DNA of 64,000 nucleotides from Dyella_B sp035486915 (GTDB lineage: Bacteria > Pseudomonadota > Gammaproteobacteria > Xanthomonadales > Rhodanobacteraceae), in contig NZ_DATHMR010000015.1 of the NCBI RefSeq assembly GCF_035486915.1, forward strand, positions 38,587 to 102,586, given 5' to 3'. Shown here one piece after another: positions 52,091 to 60,803 of this stretch. Both the position numbers and the translations under genes were made by a program. The first letter of the stretch is position 1, and each line of letters starts with the position of its first letter. The notes beneath the pieces were generated by a model, which saw only the letters and a list, made by a program, of their open reading frames with translations, made no database searches and had not been told where the DNA came from.

Positions 52091-53278
52091 CTAAATTTCC
52101 GCTGTCACCGGAATCTCGAACACCTGCCGTAAATAAGCGATATACGCCTTGTCATCGCACATGTTCTTGCCGGGCGAATCACTGAGCTTGGCCACAGGCT
52201 GTCCATTACAGCGAACCATCTTGATCACGATATTCAACGGCGTGGGACCAACGTCATTCGTGAGATTGGTACCCACACCGAAGGCGAGCTGGCAGCGCCC
52301 ATGGAAATGTTCGTAGAGCTTCATCACCTTGGGAATATCCAGGCCGTCGCTGAAGACAAGCACTTTGCCGCGAGGATCGACACGTTTGGCTTCATAGTGT
52401 GCGAGCACGCGCTCGCCCCACGCAAAGGGATCGCCGGAATCGTGTCGCGTTCCGTCGAAGAGCTTGCAGAAGTACATGTCGAAATCGCGTAGGAAGGCGG
52501 TGAGTCCGTAGACATCCGATAGCGCGATGCCGAGGTCACCACGGTATTCCTTTGCCCACGCTTCAAGCGCTGCGATTTGCGAATCGCGCAGCCGCGGGCC
52601 AAGCGCCTGATGAGCCTGCAAGTATTCGTGTGCGAGCGTGCCCAGTGGGCGCAAACCCACTTCGCGCGCGAGCCACACGTTGCTAGTGCCAGTCAGCTGC
52701 GCACCCAATCCCTCGTGCAACGCGGTCACTACCTCTTTCTGCCACTCGCGCGAGAAGCGGCGGCGGGTACCGTAGTCAGCGATGCGGCACTCGGCATAGC
52801 CTGGAGTGTCCCGAAGCATGGCTATTTTCGCCTGAAGACGCCGGCGCCCTTCGGTGAAATCCATATTCGGGGCGTTGTTGCGGAAATACACTTCGTTGAC
52901 GATGGCCAGCAGCGGCACCTCATACAGAATGGTGTGCAACCACGGTCCGACAATGCGTATCTCGATCTCGCCGTTGTCCTCCGGCGAAGGCGCGATATCA
53001 ACGTATTTGGCGTTGAGTTGAAACAATCCCAGGAAGTCGACGAAGTCGCTTTTGATGAAGCGCCACTGGCGCAGGTAGTCGAGTTCATCCTCGGTGAATC
53101 GCAGGGTGCAGAGCGCGTGCAGCTCCTCGCGAATTTCGTCGATATAGGGCACCAGGTTCACACCGGGATTACGGCATTTGAACCGGTATTCCGCGTGAGC
53201 ACCGGGATACTGATGCAATACCACCTGCATCATCGAGAACTTGTAGAGATCGGTGTCGAGCAACGAGCTGACGATCAT
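52091..53278 (-). CDS. pncB: Nicotinate phosphoribosyltransferase
   Basis: 395 residues (E. coli 400). Starts SSLLDTDLYKFSMMQVVLHQYPGAHAEYRFKCRN; conserved ADYGTRRRFSREWQKEVV, GTSNVWLAREVGLRPLGTLAHE (His phosphorylation site region), and RHDSGDPFAWGERVLAHYE. It converts nicotinate and PRPP to nicotinate mononucleotide in the Preiss-Handler NAD salvage pathway. A long leader of structured RNA (53377-53502) with a terminator precedes it; the nearest gene upstream is divergent. Confidence 0.97.
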   Translation of the reverse strand: MIVSSLLDTDLYKFSMMQVVLHQYPGAHAEYRFKCRNPGVNLVPYIDEIREELHALCTLRFTEDELDYLRQWRFIKSDFVDFLGLFQLNAKYVDIAPSPEDNGEIEIRIVGPWLHTILYEVPLLAIVNEVYFRNNAPNMDFTEGRRRLQAKIAMLRDTPGYAECRIADYGTRRRFSREWQKEVVTALHEGLGAQLTGTSNVWLAREVGLRPLGTLAHEYLQAHQALGPRLRDSQIAALEAWAKEYRGDLGIALSDVYGLTAFLRDFDMYFCKLFDGTRHDSGDPFAWGERVLAHYEAKRVDPRGKVLVFSDGLDIPKVMKLYEHFHGRCQLAFGVGTNLTNDVGPTPLNIVIKMVRCNGQPVAKLSDSPGKNMCDDKAYIAYLRQVFEIPVTAEI

Positions 53279-53376
53279 GGATCACTTCCATGTCGGGGAG
53301 AGAGGTACACCCCACGATGGTGCGGTGCCCGCGCATTATCCAGCCGAAGTTGCCGTCGTGAACAGCAGACAAATGA

Positions 53377-53412
53377 AAACCCCGACAGCCAGGGGAATAA
53401 CTGTCGGGGTTT
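53377..53412 (-). terminator. Terminator-like hairpin in the pncB leader
   Basis: A perfect 12-bp stem (AAACCCCGACAG / CTGTCGGGGTTT) with a 12-base loop; on the minus strand it is followed by TTTTCATTT. Because no minus-strand gene lies upstream, it can only end a leader transcript of pncB or an independent small RNA. Confidence 0.7.
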
Positions 53413-53502
53413 GTTAGGCCGCGTTCCGGGGGGAGGGTAAATAGGAACCGGCCCCTCGATGGCTCGATGCTCTGAACCATCTAGGTTGTCGCCTCACGGC
53501 GA
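53377..53502 (-). ncRNA. Candidate structured leader RNA / small RNA upstream of pncB
   Basis: On the minus strand four successive stems can be drawn: TCGCC-GTGA-GGCGA (53489-53502, a GNRA tetraloop), GATGG/CCATC (53458-53481), GGCC..GGTTCC / GGAAC..GGCC enclosing a C-rich loop with CCCTCCCCCC (53417-53453), and the terminator (53377-53412). The arrangement is that of a riboswitch or an sRNA. It was not matched to any family I know. Confidence 0.5.
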
Positions 53503-53643
53503 TTCGTCTAGTTAGTGTGGTCGCTGCAAATGAAGTTCAAGGCCGCATCCCGTTCCGTTCAGCTAACCGATAGCTACACTACGCAACAACCATACGATGT
53601 GCATTTCCCCATATCCAAGTGCTTGCTAATACAGGAAATCGCC

Positions 53644-54456
53644 ATGCGGGTACGTAGTCTTTGTCTTTTCGTCTTAATGCTTGCATTACCTTTGCATGCT
53701 GCCGATTTGATCATCGATACGGGACACGGTACCCGCACTTGGACAACGGCGCAGTTGCTGGCTCGCCCGGATTTACAAAACGTCACCATTCCGATCGATG
53801 TGGCGTTTGGCCGCACCATGCACTATCGAGCGGTGCCCTTGCGGGCACTCCTTGCGGGACTGCAACCGGGCGATCATCTGCAATTCGTCGCGAGCGACGG
53901 GTTCTCTGCCGATATTCCCGCCACCATTCTTCTCAACCAGCAAGGCGCCGAAGCGTGGCTTGCGATTGAAGATCCCAAACAACCGTGGCCGTCGTTACCC
54001 AATAATAAAGGCGATGCAGGGCCGTTTTACGTCGTGTGGACACGCCCCGCGGCAGCGGCCATCGGCACGGAGCAATGGCCCTATCAACTCGTGCGCATTC
54101 AACCGACGCAGGATGTGGCGACGCGCTTTCCGGCAACTGCACCGGCGACATCAGTCCCGGCCAACAGCGAGATTCGGCATGGTTATGCAGTGTTTCAGCG
54201 CACCTGCTTTGCATGCCACACGCTCAACGGCCAGGGCGATGCGCACATGGGACCGGATCTCAACATCCCGCATAATCCGACGGAATATCTGAGCGACACC
54301 CTGCTGCGCGCATTCATCCGCAATCCGCAGTCACTGCGGCGTTGGCCTGAAGGGAAAATGTCCGGCTTCCCGACGCAGCAATCGCTCTCGGACGCCGATC
54401 TGAATGCGGTGATCGCGTATCTGCACTACATGGCGCAGCGTAAGTCCGCTCATTAA
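53644..54456 (+). CDS. Fusion of a molybdopterin-oxidoreductase-like fold and cytochrome c
   Basis: 270 residues from ATG 53644; signal peptide ends PLHA-A near 19. Residues about 20-170 resemble the molybdopterin-binding oxidoreductase fold (RAVPLRALLAGLQPGDHLQFVASDGFSADIP), but without an obvious Mo-binding cysteine. Residues about 178-265 form a class I cytochrome c: CFACH at 188-192 (haem) and KMSGFP as the distal Met. Probably periplasmic electron carrier. The stop shares bases with the convergent aminopeptidase stop. Confidence 0.75.
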   Translation: MRVRSLCLFVLMLALPLHAADLIIDTGHGTRTWTTAQLLARPDLQNVTIPIDVAFGRTMHYRAVPLRALLAGLQPGDHLQFVASDGFSADIPATILLNQQGAEAWLAIEDPKQPWPSLPNNKGDAGPFYVVWTRPAAAAIGTEQWPYQLVRIQPTQDVATRFPATAPATSVPANSEIRHGYAVFQRTCFACHTLNGQGDAHMGPDLNIPHNPTEYLSDTLLRAFIRNPQSLRRWPEGKMSGFPTQQSLSDADLNAVIAYLHYMAQRKSAH

Positions 54457-55550
54457 TCCGTTGCCATGGCCGCCGACGGTTCTTGCGATTTGAGCAACGC
54501 ACGCAAGGTGTTCTCGCGCTCTGTTTTTGGCTGCTTCGCTAGCGCACGCACGCGCGCATAGAAATCCGGCCATTGACCACCGGCCTGTTTGAACAGCGCC
54601 GCGAACGATTGCACCCATTGGTCATACAAACCGAAAGGCAGAAGGGTCGCGTTGTTGATTGGCCGAGCGACCCACGCGTCATAGCGGTGATCGTTCGGAT
54701 AGTTCTTGTCGCGCCATACGACGTAGCGTGCGCGGAAGTCTTCAATCTCGCGCTGCTTGCCAGTAGCCATGGCTTCCTGATCCGCGCCGCTTTTGTAGAG
54801 CTTCTTCAAACGCTCACGCAGATCGAGCACCAACTGGGTGAAGCCGTCATCCATGACTTGATCATGATTATTCGCCACGGTTTCACCGCGCGAACGATGC
54901 CATTCGCGCACGCCTTGGTCTTCTACGAACATCGCGTAGCTTTCGTTGAAGGGCGTATCGTCTTTGACGTAGATAAGCTGGTGGGCCAGCTCGTGAAAAA
55001 TCGTGCCGATGAGTTCGTCGTCATCCCAACGCATCATGCTGCTGATGATGGGATCGGAGAACCAACCCAATGTGGAATACGCTGGTACGCCTCCGATGTA
55101 GACGTCGTAGCCCTCTGCCTTCAGCTTTTCGGCGCCTTCCTTCGCTTTCTGCTCGTCAAACCATCCGCGATAGGCCACGCAGCCGGCAATGGGAAAACAT
55201 TGCGGCACGGCATCCACGGAGAAACGCGGCGTGGCGAACACGTTCCACACCACGTAGGGGCGATTGAGCTGCACGTAATAGGTGTAGCTACGGTTATCCG
55301 GCAGATCGAGCTTCACAGAGGCGAATTGGCGCGCTTCCTGGGAAAGCTTCAGGCGTGCGGCAAGCTTTGGATCGGTCGCCGAATCCGCAATCACCTTGCT
55401 GACGGAACGGCGCTGCAAAAGCAACGCACTTTCACCGTGCGTCACATGTGCGTAGTAACGAAGATCGGCACAGGCACCGAGCACGACAGCCACCACGGTG
55501 TAGACAATCAGCCGGATACCGGAATGGAGAATGCGGATTCGAAACGTCAT
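54453..55550 (-). CDS. Predicted zinc aminopeptidase lipoprotein (DUF2265/Aminopep family)
   Basis: 365 residues with an N-terminal lipobox VVLGAC (Cys27). The HELAHQ zinc motif is at 186-191, followed by the downstream Glu in FNESYAMFVEDQGV. The segment YIGGVPAYSTLGWFSDPI precedes it as in this family. Predicted membrane-bound metallopeptidase of unknown substrate. Overlaps the cytochrome gene stop by the shared TTAA. Confidence 0.88.
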   Translation of the reverse strand: MTFRIRILHSGIRLIVYTVVAVVLGACADLRYYAHVTHGESALLLQRRSVSKVIADSATDPKLAARLKLSQEARQFASVKLDLPDNRSYTYYVQLNRPYVVWNVFATPRFSVDAVPQCFPIAGCVAYRGWFDEQKAKEGAEKLKAEGYDVYIGGVPAYSTLGWFSDPIISSMMRWDDDELIGTIFHELAHQLIYVKDDTPFNESYAMFVEDQGVREWHRSRGETVANNHDQVMDDGFTQLVLDLRERLKKLYKSGADQEAMATGKQREIEDFRARYVVWRDKNYPNDHRYDAWVARPINNATLLPFGLYDQWVQSFAALFKQAGGQWPDFYARVRALAKQPKTERENTLRALLKSQEPSAAMATD

Positions 55551-55595
55551 CCCCCCATTCTGGCGGAAGACTTAGCTGTGAACATTGATGGCCGG

Positions 55596-56006
55596 TCAGT
55601 GATGACCGTTGCCACCACCGCCACCGGAATGTCCGCCACTCGAATGTCCGTACGATCCACCGTGGCCAGACCATCCGCCATGCCCACCGCCGTAATACCC
55701 ATGCCCGTAATACCCACGCCCGTAATAACGGCCACCCCACCCGCCGCCTACAATAACCGGCCCATAGCAGCAGCCCCAACCGTACCCGTACCCGTACCCA
55801 TATCCATAACCGTAGGGGTAATAGCCGTAGTAAGGGTAAGAACTGTAGTAGCCGGTCGCCGGAGTGCTGCCATAGTAAACATCGCCCGCGTACCCGTTGC
55901 CTTGTACATAGCTATAACCCGGCGCGATATAACAACCGGAAAGTGCGCCCGTGAATACGACCAGAGCGAGGGCTGCAAACAGGTGTTTGATGGTTGAGAT
56001 TTTCAT
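55596..56006 (-). CDS. Tyr/Gly-rich lipoprotein
   Basis: 136 residues; lipobox ALSGC (Cys25) after a hydrophobic signal. The mature protein is almost entirely Gly, Tyr, Ser and His (YGYGYGYGYGWG around 66-80, then GGGHGGWSGHGG), with many Tyr-Gly dipeptides. Resembles adhesive or disordered glycine-rich cell-surface proteins; no domain. The His-rich end might bind metal. Lies 45 bases beyond the aminopeptidase start, on the same strand. Confidence 0.75.
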   Translation of the reverse strand: MKISTIKHLFAALALVVFTGALSGCYIAPGYSYVQGNGYAGDVYYGSTPATGYYSSYPYYGYYPYGYGYGYGYGYGWGCCYGPVIVGGGWGGRYYGRGYYGHGYYGGGHGGWSGHGGSYGHSSGGHSGGGGGNGHH

Positions 56007-56082
56007 AGCGCGGGCTCCATGCGAGTGACGCTGATTAGTACGTTAATCCTGCACCGTTGAATCCGCCCTGAGCAACAAAACA

Positions 56083-56112
56083 ACCGAGCCGGCTTTTTAC
56101 GGCCGGCCCGGT
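56083..56112 (-). terminator. Terminator of the histone H1-like gene
   Basis: Arms ACCGAGCCGGC / GCCGGCCCGGT pair over 11 bp with one G-U pair around an 8-base loop; the minus strand continues GGTTGTTTTGTTG, a T-rich tail. It is located 32 bases beyond the stop. Confidence 0.75.
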
Positions 56113-56144
56113 GTCGAAATATCAAACGCAAAACGAAAATTCGG

Positions 56145-56885
56145 TCAGCTTTTGCCGTTCTTGCCTTGATCGCCACGCGCGTGCGCAACGTGGTTGTGCA
56201 CCGCTTCCGCGGACGGCTTGCCTGCGTTGCCGTGCAGATCGCCATTTTCGCCCTGAGGCGCTGACGTGGCCCCAGGCCATGTGGGCCCCTGCTTTACGCG
56301 ATCCTGCTTGGCTTTAAGCAACGCCTGAATGTGCGCGACCGCTTCTTCCGGGCTGATGTGATTGTGGTTTTCAGCTGGCGTGGAAGCGGTTGTAGCGGAT
56401 TCTTGGGGCTTGCTGGGCTTCGCCTTCTTGGGCGCGGCCGGTTTCTTAGGGCTTGCCGGCGCCGCTGCGGGTGACTTGGCCACCACTGGTGCTGCCGCCT
56501 GGCTAACTGCCTTCTTCTCAGCCGTGGCTGGCTTGGGCGCCGCTGCTTTCTTCGCAGGCGCTTTCTTTGCCGGTGATTTCTTCACCGCACTCTTTGCCTT
56601 GGGTGCGGACGAAGCGGATTTGCTGACGGGCGCTTTTTTCGCCGTCTTCTTCACGGGCTTGCTGGCCGAAGTCTTTTTTACGGCCTTCTTTACAGCCTTC
56701 TTGGTGACTTTTTTTGCAGCCTTTCGCGCCGTTTTCTTCGCTGCCTTCTTACTGGCCGCGGCCCTTTTTACGGTTTTTTTAGCTGCTGCAGGCTTGCGGG
56801 CCGTCTTCTTCCCGGTTGAGCTGGCTCGTTTGGATGCCTTACGGGCCGCGGACTTCTTCGCGGCAGACTTGCGGGTCGTTGCCAT
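56145..56885 (-). CDS. Lys/Ala-rich histone H1-like protein (AlgP/Hc1 type)
   Basis: 246 residues: about residues 1-175 are composed of Ala/Lys/Pro repeats of AAKK, KKTA and KPVKK type, the DNA-binding tail. The C-terminal 70 residues are different: HNHISPEEAVAHIQALLKAKQDRVKQ suggests a helix. Similar architecture occurs in AlgP and in chlamydial Hc1, which condense DNA. Function in this organism unknown. The 260-base repetitive segment is likely prone to length change. Confidence 0.85.
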   Translation of the reverse strand: MATTRKSAAKKSAARKASKRASSTGKKTARKPAAAKKTVKRAAASKKAAKKTARKAAKKVTKKAVKKAVKKTSASKPVKKTAKKAPVSKSASSAPKAKSAVKKSPAKKAPAKKAAAPKPATAEKKAVSQAAAPVVAKSPAAAPASPKKPAAPKKAKPSKPQESATTASTPAENHNHISPEEAVAHIQALLKAKQDRVKQGPTWPGATSAPQGENGDLHGNAGKPSAEAVHNHVAHARGDQGKNGKS

Positions 56886-56963
56886 GCGTGGGTACTCCGG
56901 CGGTGATGAGTAGGATCACAGTCGCATCTTCAAGGTGTATGCGCAATGAGCAAGTGCCGAAAA

Positions 56964-57569
56964 TCACATGCCCGGCTGCGACAGCTGTTCCAGAAAAGTC
57001 GACAGCACGCCTGGATTCACCACGACGGTAAATACCACGCCATACGCTGCACCCCACAGGTGCGCACTGTGGTTGATATTGCCGCGCCCCTGCCGATCCA
57101 TATAGACCGAATAGATCACGTAGAGCACGGCATAAATGATGGCCGGCACGGGCAAAAAATACACGTAGATCCTGGCCCACGGCGAATACAAAATGAAAGC
57201 AAACATGACCGCGGATACGGCGCCGGATGCCCCCAGGCTGCGATAGTTGGAGTTGTGTCGATTCTTCAGATACGTGGGCAGAATCGAAATGACCAGACCA
57301 CCCACGTAAAACAGAACGAAACCGAAGGCGCCAAGCGACTGATTGACCTGAGGCTCCATGATCCTGCCGAAGAAAAACAGCGTCATCATGTTGAAGAGCA
57401 GATGCATGCCATCGGCATGAATCAGCCCGTAGGTGACCAGGCGCCAATACTGCTTTTTTCGCTCGATAGCCGGCGGCCAGAGAATCAGGTCATCGATCAG
57501 GTTTCGGTTGCTGAAAGCCATGAACGAGACGATGCACGTGACGGCCAGGATAATAAGCGTAAACAGCAT
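56964..57569 (-). CDS. Rhomboid family intramembrane serine protease
   Basis: 201 residues from ATG 57569 (the frame runs to 57623), six membrane helices. Catalytic Ser115 in GASGAVSAVMFA and His170 in NHSAHLWGAAYGVV; WRLVTYGLIHADGMHLLFNM (42-61) is the conserved TM2 segment with Arg and His residues. It cleaves transmembrane proteins inside the membrane. No neighbours linked to its substrate. Confidence 0.93.
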   Translation of the reverse strand: MLFTLIILAVTCIVSFMAFSNRNLIDDLILWPPAIERKKQYWRLVTYGLIHADGMHLLFNMMTLFFFGRIMEPQVNQSLGAFGFVLFYVGGLVISILPTYLKNRHNSNYRSLGASGAVSAVMFAFILYSPWARIYVYFLPVPAIIYAVLYVIYSVYMDRQGRGNINHSAHLWGAAYGVVFTVVVNPGVLSTFLEQLSQPGM

Positions 57570-57675
57570 ATGACGATTCCGACAATGTTTTGGAATTCCG
57601 CCATCTTGACGTTCACGGGCCAAGTTGTCGACGGCTAGAATGCGCGATCACGTCTTATCTGCAAGCCCCTACCCC

Positions 57676-58557
57676 ATGAGCCCTGTCCGCTATATGCATC
57701 TGGATGTCTTCGCCGCCAGTCCCGGTGGAGGCAATCACCTCGGCGTGGTCACGAATGCCACGGGATGGAGCGATGCGCAGATGCAGCGCTACGCGCGTTG
57801 GACGGATCTGGTGGAAACAACCTTTCTGCTTCCACCCAGCGATCCCAAAGCCAGTTATTGCGTACGCATCTTTACCCCCCAGAAAGAAATCGCCTTTGCG
57901 GGCCACCCCAGCGTGGGCAGCGCGCACGCAGTGCTCGAATGCGGACTGGCCACACCGAAGAGCGATCTGCTGTGGCAGGAATGCGGCGCAGGCGTGCTCC
58001 CCATACGTGTGGAAGGCAGTGGTGCACAACGGACGCTGTTATTGCAATCGCCTGCCGCACGCGTAGTGAAAACAGGCCTGCACGCGCATCCGCTCCTGGC
58101 GCCGACGCTCAACGGCATTAGTCTTGGCACGTTGCCGCCAGCGTTGGTCGATGGCGGCCGCCGCTGGTGGCTGGCCGAATGTGTGGATGAAGCGAGCTTG
58201 CGCGCCTGGCAGCCGGACCACAGTACGATCGGTGCTCTTGCCGTAGCCAGTGGCAGCATGGGCTTGTGTGCCTTCGCGCGTAGCAAGCATTCGGATTATC
58301 AGCTCGTCGTGCGCGCTTTTCCATCGGGCGTGGGCATCGTCGAAGATCCTGCGTCGGGCGCGGCCAATGGGTTGATCGCCGCTTACATCGCTCATGCCGA
58401 ACCCAACGGTCCTCTCGCACAGGGTTACTCGGTAAGCCAGGGACGCGAAATGGGCCACGATGCGCTGCTGATCGCGCGTATCGCCGATGGCAGCATCTGG
58501 ATTGGTGGGCGCACCAACACCGTGATCGACGGCACGCTGCAGTGGAACGGTCGTTAG
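57676..58557 (+). CDS. PhzF family isomerase
   Basis: 293 residues from ATG 57676 (the frame opens at 57625). Two-lobed DAP-epimerase fold: VETTFLLPP with catalytic Glu near 47, FAGHPSVGSAHAVLE and EDPASGAANGLIAAY (phosphate-binding-like). PhzF itself acts in phenazine synthesis, but family members are widespread with unknown substrates, and no phz genes are near. Divergent from rhomboid, convergent with the next gene. Confidence 0.9.
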   Translation: MSPVRYMHLDVFAASPGGGNHLGVVTNATGWSDAQMQRYARWTDLVETTFLLPPSDPKASYCVRIFTPQKEIAFAGHPSVGSAHAVLECGLATPKSDLLWQECGAGVLPIRVEGSGAQRTLLLQSPAARVVKTGLHAHPLLAPTLNGISLGTLPPALVDGGRRWWLAECVDEASLRAWQPDHSTIGALAVASGSMGLCAFARSKHSDYQLVVRAFPSGVGIVEDPASGAANGLIAAYIAHAEPNGPLAQGYSVSQGREMGHDALLIARIADGSIWIGGRTNTVIDGTLQWNGR

Positions 58558-58567
58558 GTCGACCTGC

Positions 58568-59461
58568 CTAGCCGCCTTTCTTGCGTCCATCCAGATTGGC
58601 GCGACGTTCCGATACCCGTGCAAGCGCCGATAAATCCATCGATCCGGCACCATCGGCCATAGCTTCCAGCAAACTGTCGCGCAACACACCTGCCAGCGGC
58701 AGCGGCACTTGCGCGGAGTGACCGGCGTCCTGCGCCAGCATCACGTCCTTCAATCCCAGCGGTAGCGCAAACCCGGGCGGCTGAAAGCGCTGTTCTGCGA
58801 TCGACTTGCCGTAGCCCTGATAAACCGGCGAGGCGAACAATGTGCTCGTCATCAGCTCCAGAAAATCATGCGTACTGACGCCATAGGCCTTAGCAAGCGT
58901 CGACGCCTCGGCCATGCTCTCGATGGCCGTGACGAGCATGAAATTACCCGCAAGCTTCACCACGTTGGCGCGCTCGGGCGTGTCGCCCATTGGCCAGATT
59001 TTTGCAGCCATCGCTTCAAGCAATGGCTTGGCTTTTTCGATTGCACTCGCCTGCCCGGCGACGACGATATTGAGTTTGCCCGCTGCAGCAACGTCAGGTC
59101 GGCCAAATACGGGGGCAGCCACATAACCGAGCCCGCGCTTTGCGTGTTCGTCGGCAAGCTGTCGTGCGAGTGCGACGGAAATCGTCGCGTGATTGACGTG
59201 CACGGTGCCCGGGTCCATCGCATCGAGCAAACCGTCATCGATAAATATCTCGCGTACTGCCTGATCGTTCGACAACATGCTATGGACAACTTCGCCCTGC
59301 ACTGCGCGATCGGGCGTACTCGCAACCTTGGCACCCAGCGACGCCAGTTTTTCCGACGCTGCTTGCGATCTATTCCAGACGGTGACTTGATGCCCGGCCG
59401 CAACAAGGTTGCTGGCCATCGCACTACCCATTGCGCCAAGCCCGATAAAACTAACTTTCAT
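58568..59461 (-). CDS. Beta-hydroxyacid dehydrogenase (3-hydroxyisobutyrate dehydrogenase-like)
   Basis: 297 residues, 6-phosphogluconate-dehydrogenase superfamily. N-terminal GLGAMGSAMASNLVAAGHQVTVWNRS NAD(P) motif; catalytic Lys in NVVKLAGNFMLVTAIESMAEA (about 170-190); DVMLAQDAGHSAQVPLPLA near 245-263. It oxidises a beta-hydroxyacid or reduces an aldehyde (glyoxylate/succinic semialdehyde-type). Substrate unknown. Adjacent to the divergent YhiN-type gene. Confidence 0.92.
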   Translation of the reverse strand: MKVSFIGLGAMGSAMASNLVAAGHQVTVWNRSQAASEKLASLGAKVASTPDRAVQGEVVHSMLSNDQAVREIFIDDGLLDAMDPGTVHVNHATISVALARQLADEHAKRGLGYVAAPVFGRPDVAAAGKLNIVVAGQASAIEKAKPLLEAMAAKIWPMGDTPERANVVKLAGNFMLVTAIESMAEASTLAKAYGVSTHDFLELMTSTLFASPVYQGYGKSIAEQRFQPPGFALPLGLKDVMLAQDAGHSAQVPLPLAGVLRDSLLEAMADGAGSMDLSALARVSERRANLDGRKKGG

Positions 59462-59525
59462 GATGAACTCTCCACACTGCAGACGTGCACTTCAGCACGA
59501 CAGATGTTCAGCCGCCGCGAAACGG

Positions 59526-60743
59526 CTATACGACCTCGCCGGCCGCATGACCGGAAGCCCACGCCCATTGAAAGTTGTAACCACCGAGCCAACCGGTGAC
59601 ATCCACGACTTCGCCGATGAAATACAGGCCAGGCACCACTTTGGATTGCATGGTGGCAGATGAAAGACCGTCGGTATCCACGCCACCCAGCGTCACCTCT
59701 GCCGTGCGATAGCCTTCCGTGCCGCTGGCGACGACAGGCCAGTTATGCAGCTGATCGCCGATATCGCGCAGCTCGGCATCGCGATATTGGCGCATGGGGC
59801 GACTGGCGAACCACACCTCGCTAAGACGTTGCGCCAGACGTTTCGGCAACAAATCACCCAAGACATTGCGAAATTCGGCCGCCGGCCGCGCTGCGCGCTG
59901 ATCGATCAGCCAATCGCCGATGGATTGCTGAGGCGAAAGATCCACGCGCAGATCGTCGCCTGGCTGCCAGTAAGACGATATCTGCAGAATGCATGGCCCG
60001 CTGATGCCGCGATGTGTAAACAACAACCCCGCGCGAAAACTTCGCTTGCCTACGTGCGCCTCGGCAACGGGCAACGCAACACCGGCGAGATCCGCGTAAT
60101 GCTCTTGATGCTTGCCGCTCAACGTCAACGGCACGAGTCCCGCGCGTGTCGCCAGTACGTTGTGCCCGAACTGCCGCGCGAGTTCGTAACCCAATCCGCT
60201 TGCACCCATGCTCGGAATCGACAAACCGCCGCTGGCGACAACCAGCGAATCGGCATGCACTTCGCCGCGCGCTGTCAGCACGCTGAAACCCTCATCGGTC
60301 TTGCGCACTCTTTGCACGCCGCAATTAATTTCGACACGTGCATTCACCGCCCCGCATTCGTCCAGCAACATGCGCAGAATCAATTTGGATGACTCATCGC
60401 AGAACAGTTGCCCAAGCTCCTTTTCGTGATAGGCAATGCGATGCTTTTCGACCAATGCGATGAAATCGGATGGCGTGTAACGCGCCAGTGCCGATTTGGC
60501 GAAGTGAGGATTGCCCGAGATGTACTGGGCTGGCGTGACGCCGAGATTGGTGAAATTGCAACGACCACCGCCGGACATCAGGATCTTCTTGCCGGGCTTG
60601 TTGGCATGGTCGAGCACCAACACGCTGCGTCCGCGCTGTCCCGCGGTGATGGCACACATCAAGCCCGCAGCACCGGCGCCGATGACCAGGACATCCACTT
60701 TCACGCGACCACCGCCTTTTTCGCCGCCGGACTGCACATCCAC
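59526..60743 (-). CDS. HI0933/YhiN family FAD-dependent oxidoreductase
   Basis: 405 residues. FAD Rossmann motif VIGAGAAGLMCAITAGQRGR near 20-40; the HI0933 core motif KILMSGGGRCNFTN (about 53-66) and YFIGEVVDVTGWLGGYNFQWAWASGH. Members of the family are poorly characterised flavoproteins, often reducing quinones or acting on RNA-related substrates. The start is ATG 60743 or a GTG inside (VKVDVLVIGAG); the former is used. Divergent from yajQ. Confidence 0.9.
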   Translation of the reverse strand: MDVQSGGEKGGGRVKVDVLVIGAGAAGLMCAITAGQRGRSVLVLDHANKPGKKILMSGGGRCNFTNLGVTPAQYISGNPHFAKSALARYTPSDFIALVEKHRIAYHEKELGQLFCDESSKLILRMLLDECGAVNARVEINCGVQRVRKTDEGFSVLTARGEVHADSLVVASGGLSIPSMGASGLGYELARQFGHNVLATRAGLVPLTLSGKHQEHYADLAGVALPVAEAHVGKRSFRAGLLFTHRGISGPCILQISSYWQPGDDLRVDLSPQQSIGDWLIDQRAARPAAEFRNVLGDLLPKRLAQRLSEVWFASRPMRQYRDAELRDIGDQLHNWPVVASGTEGYRTAEVTLGGVDTDGLSSATMQSKVVPGLYFIGEVVDVTGWLGGYNFQWAWASGHAAGEVV

Positions 60744-60803
60744 GCATTATCCAACAGATGCATGCCTTACACTTGCCGCCTACCCCAGCAAAGGACTCTG
60801 GCC

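Larger units (their letters stand above)
53279..53643. other. Divergent intergenic region pncB / cytochrome fusion gene
   Basis: 365 bases. It holds the structured element 53377-53502 on the minus strand, and about 140 bases upstream of the plus-strand gene (53503-53643) with no recognised feature apart from presumed promoters. No gene is called here; the plus-strand frame from 53515 has a signal peptide only from 53644. Confidence 0.6.
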
